From positions 186,001-250,000 of the forward strand of contig NZ_JAMZEA010000012.1 in the NCBI RefSeq assembly GCF_024172125.1: a stretch of 64,000 bases of DNA. Direction: 5' to 3'. The notes below the pieces were generated by a model, which did not search any database, had not been told where the DNA came from, and was given only the letters and a program-made list of their open reading frames with translations. This document shows positions 42,856 through 50,274 of the stretch, piece by piece; position 1 is the stretch's first letter, and the number at the start of each line of letters is the position of its first letter. A program made the translations under genes and the position numbers. Origin of the DNA: Actinomadura rupiterrae. Its GTDB lineage: Bacteria > Actinomycetota > Actinomycetes > Streptosporangiales > Streptosporangiaceae.

Positions 42856-43653
42856 CTACTTCCAGACTGAGGTGGTGTCCCAGCGGTCGGTGGTCTGGTC
42901 GGGGCGTTCGCGCATGTAGATCGCGTCGGTGAGCCGGAACTCGTCGTGTCCGGGCAGGTCCCACTGGCGGGTGCCGTGGGCGATCCAGACTTGGATACGC
43001 CCGGTGTCGACCTTGAGTTCGTCGCCGTGGTCGCCGACCGCGAGGGTCGGCAGGGCGCCCAGGGTGGGTCGGTCGATGACGGTGAGGTTGATGGTGCGGC
43101 CGGACGGGTGCGTGACCCGGTAGTCGTCGTCGGGGTTGAGGCCCAGGGCGAAGGCGGTGAGGAGGCGTTCGGCGAGCCACTGCTGGGGGCATGCGCCGAG
43201 GTGGCAGTGGCGTTCCAGGTAGTCGTCCCAGTAGTGGACCTCCCACACCGGATCGGGCCCGGTCTCGTTGCGGGTGAGGAACCCGGCGTAGGTGCCGTCG
43301 ACGAACAGGCGCGCGATGTCGTGGGCGCGGTCCCAGGTCAGGTGCGGGATTTCCAGGACGGTGACCGGGGCGCCCTCCCGGAACGCCGCCGGGTTAGGGA
43401 AAGCCCTTCGGTTGCCGTTGCCGCAGTTGAAGCGGATGGTGACGCGGCGGGTGCCGTCCGGCTCGGTGGGTTCGTTCAGCCGGTCGATGCTGCCGACCCG
43501 GTAGGCGTTGCCGTGGTCGTCGCCGAACACGATCAGGTCGCCGATCCTCACCTGGTCGGTGGGGCGGGTGACTTCGCGGGCGCCCAGGGGTCGGTCGTCG
43601 CCCCATACGGCGGGTGGGGTCAGGTACCGGCTCCGGTTGATCTTCCGGTTCAC
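42856..43653 (-). CDS. hypothetical protein of the integrative element
   Basis: 265 residues from the GTG at 43653, which overlaps the TGA of the gene before it (GTGA). It has no signal or membrane segment, and reads as an alpha/beta soluble protein (VRIGDLIVFGDDHGNAYRVGSIDRL, HYWDDYLERHCHLGACPQQWLAERLL, YRVTHPSGRTINLTVIDR). The CHLGAC segment has two Cys and one His. I do not recognise a family. Coupled to the resolvase-fold gene upstream. Confidence 0.75.
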   Translation of the reverse strand: MNRKINRSRYLTPPAVWGDDRPLGAREVTRPTDQVRIGDLIVFGDDHGNAYRVGSIDRLNEPTEPDGTRRVTIRFNCGNGNRRAFPNPAAFREGAPVTVLEIPHLTWDRAHDIARLFVDGTYAGFLTRNETGPDPVWEVHYWDDYLERHCHLGACPQQWLAERLLTAFALGLNPDDDYRVTHPSGRTINLTVIDRPTLGALPTLAVGDHGDELKVDTGRIQVWIAHGTRQWDLPGHDEFRLTDAIYMRERPDQTTDRWDTTSVWK

Positions 43654-44168
43654 GCCCGCCCCCCCTTCGGCCCCGTGGGAGTGGTGAGGAGGGCGGGGTT
43701 GGGTTCGGGGACGCCGAGCTTGACCTTCAGCCACAGGATGTGTTCGGGGTTGCGAGGGTCCAGCGGGCCGCCGATGTCGGCGCTCCACAGCTGCTTGCCC
43801 TGGCAGGCCAGCAGCATCACCACATCCCACACCGGCGTCGCGGCAAAGGCGCCACGGCCGACGGTGCAGACCGCGACCGCATCGAGGGTGTCGGCGGCCA
43901 GGTCGGCCAGCAGCTTTTTGGCCAGCAGGCGCTGTCCCCACGGGCCGGGCTTGGCGTGGTCCTCGCTGGTGATGTCGTCGAGATAGGTGTGGGTCACCAC
44001 CCCGTGCGCAGCGATCATCTCGTCGACGGCGCCGCTGTTCTGTTCGTGCCAGCGATCGACGGCCTGGTGCCGCCGGAGATAGGAAATGGGCCGGTAGAAC
44101 CCGAACCGCAAGCCCTCGGTGATCGGGCCGCCGGACACTCGGGCGTCGAAACCATGTGAGCCAGTCAT
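43650..44168 (-). CDS. resolvase-fold protein 1 (degenerate serine-recombinase N-domain)
   Basis: 172 residues. It reads as the N-terminal catalytic fold of serine recombinases: a strand FGFYRPISYLRRHQAVDRW, a second region around VAVCTVGRGAFAATPVWDVVMLL, then QLWSADIGGPLDPRNPEHILWLKVKLGVP. It ends there, without a DNA-binding domain. In true recombinases the first strand reads YxRxS; here it is FYRPIS, where a Ser remains but the Arg is shifted. Two further paralogues lie upstream. Role unknown. Confidence 0.75.
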   Translation of the reverse strand: MTGSHGFDARVSGGPITEGLRFGFYRPISYLRRHQAVDRWHEQNSGAVDEMIAAHGVVTHTYLDDITSEDHAKPGPWGQRLLAKKLLADLAADTLDAVAVCTVGRGAFAATPVWDVVMLLACQGKQLWSADIGGPLDPRNPEHILWLKVKLGVPEPNPALLTTPTGPKGGRA

Positions 44169-44262
44169 GCCGATGCTCCTTTGGGTGTGGATGTCAGGCC
44201 TGGCCCGGGCCGCGCCGCTGGTTGAGGCGTTCCGGCGCGACCAGGCCAGACGTTGACCGGAG

Positions 44263-44919
44263 TTACTCGTCGCGGTCGCGGCGCAGGAGCCGCTCCAGGT
44301 CAGCGAGGCGGGCCGGGCCTGAGAGGGGCCGCTCGCGGCCGGTGCCGGGGAGCGGGATGCCGATGAGGATCCGCATCAGCAGCGCATCGACCTCGTCGGT
44401 CGGGTCGAGGGGGCCGTTGATGTCGGGGATCCACAGCCGCTTGCCGTAGTGGTCCAGGAACGCCACCACCTCCCACAGGTGCGTGGCACCGAAGGTGCGG
44501 CCGTCCAGGACCCCCACCACCACCGCATCGAACTCATCCCGGCGCAGAGCCTCGATCAGCGCCCGCGCCTGCGGCCCTTTGCCCCACGGCAGCCGGTACA
44601 GCGGCGGCTCGCCCCGGACCCAGGCGGCTGGGCCGCTGTCGAAGAACTCGGCGACGATCTGCCCGCCGACCGACCGGACCACATCCCGGGCCGCCGCGAG
44701 CTGCTGGCTCCTGCGCGCCGGAACGAAGGCGGGACTGCCGTAGGACCGGCCGTAGAAGGCGAAGCGGGTTGGGCCGTCGGAGTCCTCGAGCCCTGCGGTG
44801 GGCCGGAGCGTCTGGTTGGGCTGGCCGGTGGGGGCGGTGTCGCAGGCACCGTGATGGCGGCTGTCGCCCCGTGCGGCGGGCTGGTTCAAGGAGTCAGTGC
44901 GATTGCGCTGTTCGGTCAC
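44263..44919 (-). CDS. resolvase-fold protein 2
   Basis: 218 residues, GTG with GAGGAGG upstream. After a 45-residue disordered start comes FAFYGRSYGSPAFVPARRSQQLAAARDVVRSVGGQIVAEFFDSG, which closely follows the resolvase first strand and helix. Then FDAVVVGVLDGRTFGATHLWEVVAFLDHYGKRLWIPDINGPLDPTDEVDALL. The position of the catalytic Ser is Tyr, so it is probably not an active recombinase. The block LW-P/S-x-I-x-GPLDP is shared with the neighbouring paralogues. Confidence 0.75.
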   Translation of the reverse strand: MTEQRNRTDSLNQPAARGDSRHHGACDTAPTGQPNQTLRPTAGLEDSDGPTRFAFYGRSYGSPAFVPARRSQQLAAARDVVRSVGGQIVAEFFDSGPAAWVRGEPPLYRLPWGKGPQARALIEALRRDEFDAVVVGVLDGRTFGATHLWEVVAFLDHYGKRLWIPDINGPLDPTDEVDALLMRILIGIPLPGTGRERPLSGPARLADLERLLRRDRDE

Positions 44920-45003
44920 AGATCTCGCCTCCTCAGGCTGTTCACTGGTCGCTACGCGACGCGTCTCGGCGGGCTGGGCGCGAGGGGTCGGGCAGCATGT
45001 GGG

Positions 45004-45540
45004 TCAGAAGCAGATGCGCAGGTACAGGGCGTGGACCGGGTTGCTGAGGTCGATCGGCCCCAGGCGCGGAGCCCACAACTGGACGCCGTGGGTTCGCAGG
45101 GCCTGCTGCAGCTCGGTCACTTCGCCAGTGCGGAGGGCCGCGGTCTCCAGGTCGACCGCCACCGCGTCGATCTGCTCGGTCACGGCCAGGCGCCGCAGCA
45201 GGTAGCTGAGCCCCGGCCGGTGCAGCAAGACGTCGGTCTCGGCACGGGTGTCAGTGACCTCGGCCACCAGCCGCGCACGGTGCCGGTGCACCATGTCCAC
45301 GACGCTGGCCTTCTGCCGTCCCAGATGCCGCTGCGGGTCGTGGCCCCCCGCGCTTTCGAAGTCGATCCGGTGCCGATAGGCCACGCCGTAGAACACGATC
45401 TTCAGCGGCGCGAGGGCGTCAGTATCTCCGGCTGCGGCGAGGTTGCGGGTACCCACTGCATCGATCAGGTGGTCGTGCCGGTGTCGGAACTCCCGCGGGG
45501 ACTGAGTGGGTGGCTCGGGATCAGGTTGACTGATGTGCAT
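45004..45540 (-). CDS. resolvase-fold protein 3
   Basis: 178 residues, ATG with CAGGAGCC upstream. The first strand is IVFYGVAYRHRIDFE, which lacks both the Arg and the Ser of YxRxS. The second half keeps IDAVAVDLETAALRTGEVTELQQALRTHGVQLWAPRLGPIDLSNPVHALYLRI, parallel to the other two paralogues. No DNA-binding domain is present. It is the most degenerate of the three. Confidence 0.75.
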   Translation of the reverse strand: MHISQPDPEPPTQSPREFRHRHDHLIDAVGTRNLAAAGDTDALAPLKIVFYGVAYRHRIDFESAGGHDPQRHLGRQKASVVDMVHRHRARLVAEVTDTRAETDVLLHRPGLSYLLRRLAVTEQIDAVAVDLETAALRTGEVTELQQALRTHGVQLWAPRLGPIDLSNPVHALYLRICF

Positions 45541-45678
45541 TCGAGGCTCCTGGGTGAGGAGGAAAGGGCCGCCGCGCGCAAGATCTGCAGCAGGGCCCGG
45601 GAAGCACGCGAGGTGATTCGAAGGCGTCGCGCTCGGTGTGGGAGCCGCAACCTGCTGCGCGGTTCGCTCCTCACCCGC

Positions 45679-46176
45679 TCATCCAGGCCCCGACGCCAAT
45701 TCCGGCGTGCGGATCGAGGCAGGACGTTTGGTGTTCTTGAGCGCGCCCGCCTCCGTGCGCGCGTTATGGACGGTCGGAACCGGCGCGGGACCGGGCGGCC
45801 GTCCGTTGTGACGTGATGGGTTGTGGTGGCCATGCGTGGATGCACGCTCGGCTCGTTGATCAAGGGCAAGCCCGTTCGCGAACGACTTGCCCCGTGTTGG
45901 TCTGCTGGAGAGGAGCACGACGGGCGGTGCGAGGAACTGCGGACGGCTGGCTGGGTTTGTGAGGTGCCAGAGTTCGCGGCACCGGTAGGCGCGCAGCCGT
46001 GCGCCCGGAGCGGCGATCCGCGCGGCCTGCCGAGCGTCTCGGCGCGTGGCATAGCCTGCTCGACCGCACCGGCCGCACATCATGGTCTGCAACCTGCCGA
46101 GCAGTTCCACAACTCGCGACCGGCCCGTGCCCACCGCAACGCGACGCCTCAACGACGAAGTGGCCGGCAAGCTCAT
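45679..46176 (-). CDS. small zinc-ribbon-like protein
   Basis: 165 residues, with ATG overlapping the methyltransferase stop (ATGA at 46173-46176). The core is MMCGRCGRAGYATRRDARQAARIAAPGARLRAYRCRELWHLTNP (read in parts): C-x-x-C, then a further Cys before a Trp-His, a short treble-clef or ribbon seen in many actinobacterial phage and plasmid proteins. The C-terminal half is low complexity, and translation may stop mattering there. Coupling supports it as real. Confidence 0.6.
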   Translation of the reverse strand: MSLPATSSLRRRVAVGTGRSRVVELLGRLQTMMCGRCGRAGYATRRDARQAARIAAPGARLRAYRCRELWHLTNPASRPQFLAPPVVLLSSRPTRGKSFANGLALDQRAERASTHGHHNPSRHNGRPPGPAPVPTVHNARTEAGALKNTKRPASIRTPELASGPG

Positions 46177-47075
46177 CGGCGACCACCATCCGGACCACCG
46201 GGCAGATCAGCAGCGCGCTGGAAGATCAAGAGATCTTCATGTGCGGTGGCACAGGCAGGGAGACCGCGAGCGCGAGCGCGGCGGGTCTCCAGAATCTGGA
46301 AGAACGACGCGCGGGTGACCAGCCTGCCGTCGCGGACGGCGGCCAGCAGCGCGGCAAGCCGGTCGGTCAGAATCAATCCGTGCTGTTGCGCCGTCTCTAT
46401 GACCAGGCCGGGCAGATCGACGAGTCGTCCCTTGACACGGATGGGGCGGACGGTGATGGCGACAACTCCACCCGGTCGGAGCAGCTCTGCGGATGCGGCG
46501 AGGATGTGTCCGAAGCTGCCCAGCAACCCGTCCAAGGGCTGATGAGCAAGGTTGCCGCTGCGGCGCTCGTGGGTGTAGCGGAAGTTGCTCTTCTCGACCT
46601 TTCCGTCCGCCAGCGGACTGTCGGGGCGCACATGCCCGTGGGTGTGGTTGCCGTAGGGCGGGGACGTCAGCACCAGTGCCGCTTCGCCGCGTCGGTCGGG
46701 GAACAGCGCGGTGATGGCGCGGCCATCTCCACACATCACTTTGGCGTTGCCAGGGGCGCCCTGGGAGTGGGCCAGCATCAGGTTCGCGACGGCGAAGTCG
46801 ACGAAGTCGCTCTCGTACTCCACCCCGATCGCGTCTCGGCCGAGGTGGATGGCCTCGACCAGGGTGGTGCCGATACCGCACATCGGGTCGACGACCAGGT
46901 CACCCGGACGAGTGAAGGTCGTGATGACGTGCTGGGCGATCGACGGGAGCATCTTGGCCGGGTGCCGGATCGAGGCCTGGGTGTAGCGATCCCTGCGCTG
47001 GTCGCGGGACATCTGCTGACCAGTGGCGAGCACCGACGGCAATACGGGCAGCTGCCGGCCAGGTTGGGGGCTCAT
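46173..47075 (-). CDS. DNA methyltransferase (N6-adenine or N4-cytosine type)
   Basis: 300 residues, ATG at 47075 overlapping the TGA of the gene before it. Motif I is VVDPMCGIGTTLVEAIHLGR (about residue 60) and the catalytic motif IV is VLTSPPYGN. The order (I then IV) places it in the gamma- or beta-like group of amino-methyltransferases. It may protect the element from restriction or mark its DNA. No restriction endonuclease gene is seen nearby, so it looks like an orphan. Confidence 0.88.
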   Translation of the reverse strand: MSPQPGRQLPVLPSVLATGQQMSRDQRRDRYTQASIRHPAKMLPSIAQHVITTFTRPGDLVVDPMCGIGTTLVEAIHLGRDAIGVEYESDFVDFAVANLMLAHSQGAPGNAKVMCGDGRAITALFPDRRGEAALVLTSPPYGNHTHGHVRPDSPLADGKVEKSNFRYTHERRSGNLAHQPLDGLLGSFGHILAASAELLRPGGVVAITVRPIRVKGRLVDLPGLVIETAQQHGLILTDRLAALLAAVRDGRLVTRASFFQILETRRARARGLPACATAHEDLLIFQRAADLPGGPDGGRR

Positions 47076-47998
47076 CGGCGGCTCCCCTTGTCGGAGCCGA
47101 GACTGCACTGGGCGCGGGGCTTGACGAACAAGCAAACGTCAGCATGGACCCGCGCTCGCAGGGATGGAGCCACTGAGCCGATGTTCCGCAACTGCCCGAC
47201 CTCGGTCGGAGTGAGCTGGACCGCCAGCGCGTCGCCCTCGATCGGCACACGCAGCGCGATCACATGCTGGGCATAGACGAAGCCCATCCGGGACGCCTGC
47301 GCGATGACCTGCGGGGCCGGGTCGTGCAAGCCTCCGTCGTCCTGATGGCGCGCGCTGGTGACGATCGCCAGGACCCCGCCGGGCTTGAGGACCTGCCATG
47401 CACCCTTAAGAAACTCGGTGAGCTGCTGGCGTTCCAGCATCCAGACGTCGGCCCGGCACGCCGGACACCCGTGCTGCCCGACGACCTTGGGGCGACGTCC
47501 ACCGACCTCGTATGGCGGGGGTGCCGCGATGACGAGCGCGATGTCGCGGGAGTGATCGGCCAGGCCCCGCGTGATCTGGTCCGGGCGGACCGGACGCATC
47601 GCCACCCGCGCGAGGGTGTCCTTGTCGTAGGTGGCGCGCAGCCGCGAACCGATGTACTGAGCAAGCGGGAAGTGCGGCACCAACGCCACGCCCCGCCGGC
47701 CAAGCTCAGCGGCAGCACCGAGAACAGCGTCACTGGCGGTGAACGCCTCCACGACCACGTCGTCGGACTCCGTACAGGTGTTGATCAGGTGCCGGGCAAG
47801 CTGCCGTCCGACTTCCTGACGGTGTTCCTCACACAGCTCTCCCCGTGCGGCTCGGTTGGGCTCGCTTGTGGCAGCGGTTTCGCCGGTTGAGCTGTCGGAG
47901 CAGAGCCACACGGTCAGCGGCACCAGGCGTCGAGAGTTCGCGGCTTTCGCCCCTTGGCCCGCCCCGAAGGGCGCTGGGGCAGAAGGATTTTCAGTCAT
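47072..47998 (-). CDS. methyltransferase-like protein with altered catalytic motif
   Basis: 308 residues from the ATG at 47998. Two blocks resemble class I methyltransferases: VVVEAFTASDAVLGAAAELGRRG in place of the glycine-rich motif I, and LVIAAPPPYEVGG in place of the S/N/D-PPY motif, with PPPY but Ala before it. A later LKPGGVLAIVTSAR is the standard strand 5-6 region. CPAC-RAD near residue 170 could bind zinc. It is coupled to the intact methyltransferase (ATGA) and may be a non-catalytic partner; inference. Confidence 0.75.
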   Translation of the reverse strand: MTENPSAPAPFGAGQGAKAANSRRLVPLTVWLCSDSSTGETAATSEPNRAARGELCEEHRQEVGRQLARHLINTCTESDDVVVEAFTASDAVLGAAAELGRRGVALVPHFPLAQYIGSRLRATYDKDTLARVAMRPVRPDQITRGLADHSRDIALVIAAPPPYEVGGRRPKVVGQHGCPACRADVWMLERQQLTEFLKGAWQVLKPGGVLAIVTSARHQDDGGLHDPAPQVIAQASRMGFVYAQHVIALRVPIEGDALAVQLTPTEVGQLRNIGSVAPSLRARVHADVCLFVKPRAQCSLGSDKGSRR

Positions 47999-48792
47999 GC
48001 GTCGGTTGCCCGAGGGGCACCGATCCCCTTGCACCTTTGGAACCCACCGGCAGAGGGCGAATTGGTCGGCGGACGAGGTAAAGAGTCCCTCAAACGTGCT
48101 GCCTTACGGGCCATCCGAAGCCGCTACCGCAGGTCGGCGCCCTACAGGGGACTGATCGGGAAGGCCGCGGGGAGGCTCGGGGAAGGCACAGCGTGGGCGG
48201 CGCTGACGAACAGACAAAGCCCGCGCTCACTCATGAAGCGACCGTGCCCATCTTTGTTCGAGCCCGATCTCCTCAAATCGTTGACCGCTGGGCTCGGACT
48301 GGTCATCTGGTTCGGGACGTCCCATGCGTTCGCGCAACCGTTCGCGCAATTCCCTGAAGCGGGGCGCATCGAAGCCGACGACGGCACGGATTGCCCGTCG
48401 GGTACTGCCCTCCACCCAGCTTCACCTACTCGCATCCGATTGTCCGCGCAGCAGTAACGCGACGCGCGCGCCGATCCGCCTCGACGGCGGGTCGCGTGAT
48501 TTGACCGAGACCTTGCCTGCACGAGCCGGGTCTCGCGTTCTCCCAGCTCACCCCGGCTATGGGTACCTGACCCTAGCTTGAGGGAACTCGATGGGAAATT
48601 CACAAGAATCCCAGCTGCTCTCCCTAGTCAGCAGCGCCTTCCGGGCGTGGATGCGGGTTCCGGATGGGGCCGAGGCGAATGTTCGCCCCTCCCGGCGCCA
48701 TCCCTCAATTGCCCCGGTGCCTTCCCGAGCGTGGTGGATCTGTTGTGGCGACCGATCCGGCGTCCGGCCGGATCTCCAGCTTGGGGGTTGCC
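47999..48792. promoter_or_regulatory. divergent regulatory region between the two element operons
   Basis: About 790 bases separate the minus-strand operon (from 47998) and the plus-strand transfer operon (from 48793). One short frame (48227-48415) may be a gene. The rest has no recognised domain. A short repeat GGGT-acctg-ACCC occurs near 48558-48570. Both promoters should lie here. Confidence 0.4.
48227..48415 (-). CDS. possible small charged protein
   Basis: 62 residues from a GTG at 48415, with AGGTGA a few bases upstream. The composition is protein-like (RAVVGFDAPRFRELRERLRERMG, a helical, Arg/Glu-rich stretch). An in-frame stop lies just before the start. It sits between the two divergent operons, where regulators are often coded. 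Could be chance. Confidence 0.35.
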   Translation of the reverse strand: MEGSTRRAIRAVVGFDAPRFRELRERLRERMGRPEPDDQSEPSGQRFEEIGLEQRWARSLHE

Positions 48793-49653
48793 ATGACCAC
48801 CTTGGACAAGTCCACCCGCGCCGATGGTGCAGCCGTTCGTCGGAGCACGGCCACAGACGAGACCCATGCCTTGCCAGCCGGTACTGCCAACGCGCTCAGC
48901 ATCGCTGAGCGCGCCTTCGAGCGCCTGGTAACCGGACCGGACCCACTGGCGCTGCCCGGCGCCGATCTCGGGCATGGCCTTCCACCGCGGCTGATCCCGC
49001 TGGGCGAGTTGAAGGACCTGCTGATGTGCCCGGACACAAGCGGCCAGGCGATCGACGTGGCCTGGAGAACTCTCCTCAGCAATGCGCGCACCGAGGGCCA
49101 GGCGTGGGTGGTCGGCTGTTTCGGGGTCGCCATGCCCGCCCTGAAGCCCATCGCAGCCCGCGCGGTACACGGGCTCTCGATCGACCACTCCGAGGATGTC
49201 GTCAGTGAACTGGTCGCCGCGTTCCTGGACGGCATCCACAACGTTGACCTGAATCGGCACGCCGTGTTGGTCCGGCTCGTCTGGATGGCGCGCCGGGCTG
49301 CAACCCGCGCCCGCCGTCGCCTGACATGCGAGATCGCGACCGCACCGGAAGATCTGGCGAACACCCTCACCCAGGCTCCGGATGCGCCCGCGTGGGACGG
49401 CGTGGACGTTGAACCGTCGGAGTTTCTCACCGCGGCGGTGCGGAGCAAGGTTCTCACCCAGACCGAGGCGGACCTGATCAGCGCCACCTATCTGGCGGGA
49501 GTCTCTCTGACTGATCTGGCCAAGCGGCTCGGCGCCGACCGCGGCCGCCTGTTCGCGGCACGCCGTCGCGCCCGCGAGCGTCTGGTCGCTGCCCTGCACA
49601 CCGGTCAACTTTCGGCAAAGTCGCTCGGCTCGGTGACCAATCCGGCCGGGTGA
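48793..49653 (+). CDS. sigma-factor-like regulatory protein of the transfer operon
   Basis: 286 residues from the ATG at 48793 (GGGGG stretch upstream). The C-terminal 60 residues look like sigma region 4: LTQTEADLISATYLAGVSLTDLAKRLGADRGRLFAARRRARERLVAAL, a helix-turn-helix of the ECF type. The middle, HSEDVVSELVAAFLDGIHNVDLNRHAVLVRLVWMARRAATRARRR, resembles region 2 in layout. It is divergent from the int operon and opens the transfer operon, so may activate it. Not a standard sigma factor. Confidence 0.75.
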   Translation: MTTLDKSTRADGAAVRRSTATDETHALPAGTANALSIAERAFERLVTGPDPLALPGADLGHGLPPRLIPLGELKDLLMCPDTSGQAIDVAWRTLLSNARTEGQAWVVGCFGVAMPALKPIAARAVHGLSIDHSEDVVSELVAAFLDGIHNVDLNRHAVLVRLVWMARRAATRARRRLTCEIATAPEDLANTLTQAPDAPAWDGVDVEPSEFLTAAVRSKVLTQTEADLISATYLAGVSLTDLAKRLGADRGRLFAARRRARERLVAALHTGQLSAKSLGSVTNPAG

Positions 49654-49669
49654 GGCGGGTTCCAAAGCA

Positions 49670-49801
49670 TCAGGCAGAACACGACCCGGCGGCCGGGCGG
49701 ACGCAAGGGGCAACCGATCCCACTTGCATCCATCGGAACCAGTCCTTCGAAGGAGGACACCCGCGCGCCCGCCCGGCCAGCCGAGGTCGTGTTCTGCCTG
49801 A
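49670..49801. promoter_or_regulatory. long inverted-repeat structure, candidate transfer origin
   Basis: TCAGGCAGAACACGACC (49670-49686) pairs perfectly with its complement at 49785-49801, and a second perfect pair, GGCCGGGCGG (49691-49700) and CCGCCCGGCC (49769-49778), lies inside. The enclosed 68 bases contain smaller pairs. It lies between the sigma-like gene and the pilin gene, partly after the stop of the former. Possible roles: oriT, an attenuator of the transfer operon, or a protein-binding cruciform. Not decided here. Confidence 0.65.
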
Positions 49802-49842
49802 CAGCCCACCACCCGAACGCCTCGCATCCCTGGAGAGCTGTC

Positions 49843-50274
49843 ATGCCCAGATCATCATCACCCCGTTCCCGCCCTCCCACATTCCGGTGCCCGCACGTGC
49901 TCCGCTTCCGCCCGCGCGCTCGTCACCGCCGCGTCAGTACCACACGGCTGGTGGTCGGGTCGGTGCTGTGGACGGGCGGTTGCCTGGGCGCCTCGCTGAT
50001 GGTTCCCGGCATCGCCGAGGCGGCCACGCTGCTGGCGGCGGCCAAGTCGCTGAACGAGGTCATCGGCAATCTGCGCAACGTCATCGTCGGTCTCTTGGTG
50101 GGGTTGGCGACGTTGTTCGCCACGATCGGCGGTGTCCGCTACATGCTGGCGTCCGGGGACCCGGCTGAGGTTGAGGGTGCGAAGAAGACGCTGCGGTATG
50201 CGGCGATCGGTTACGGGGTCGCGGTGCTGGCCCCGGTTCTGGTCACCATGTTGCAGAAGGTCGTGGGTTCGTGA
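49843..50274 (+). CDS. pilin-like protein (VirB2/TrbC type)
   Basis: 143 residues, ATG at 49843 with GGAGAG upstream. After a basic N-terminus there are an apparent signal helix (TTRLVVGSVLWTGGCLGASLMVPGIAEA) and two more hydrophobic helices (NVIVGLLVGLATLFATIGGVRYMLASGDPAEVEGAKKTLRYAAIGYGVAVLAPVLVTML), with the conserved G-x-G-turn typical of actinobacterial TrbC/VirB2-like pilins. It probably forms the conjugative channel or pilus. Confidence 0.8.
   Translation: MPRSSSPRSRPPTFRCPHVLRFRPRARHRRVSTTRLVVGSVLWTGGCLGASLMVPGIAEAATLLAAAKSLNEVIGNLRNVIVGLLVGLATLFATIGGVRYMLASGDPAEVEGAKKTLRYAAIGYGVAVLAPVLVTMLQKVVGS

Noticed and set aside
48142..48603. 153-codon minus-strand frame
   Set aside because: Cys/Ser/Arg-rich without domain or ribosome site; a shorter frame at 48227-48415 is more protein-like.
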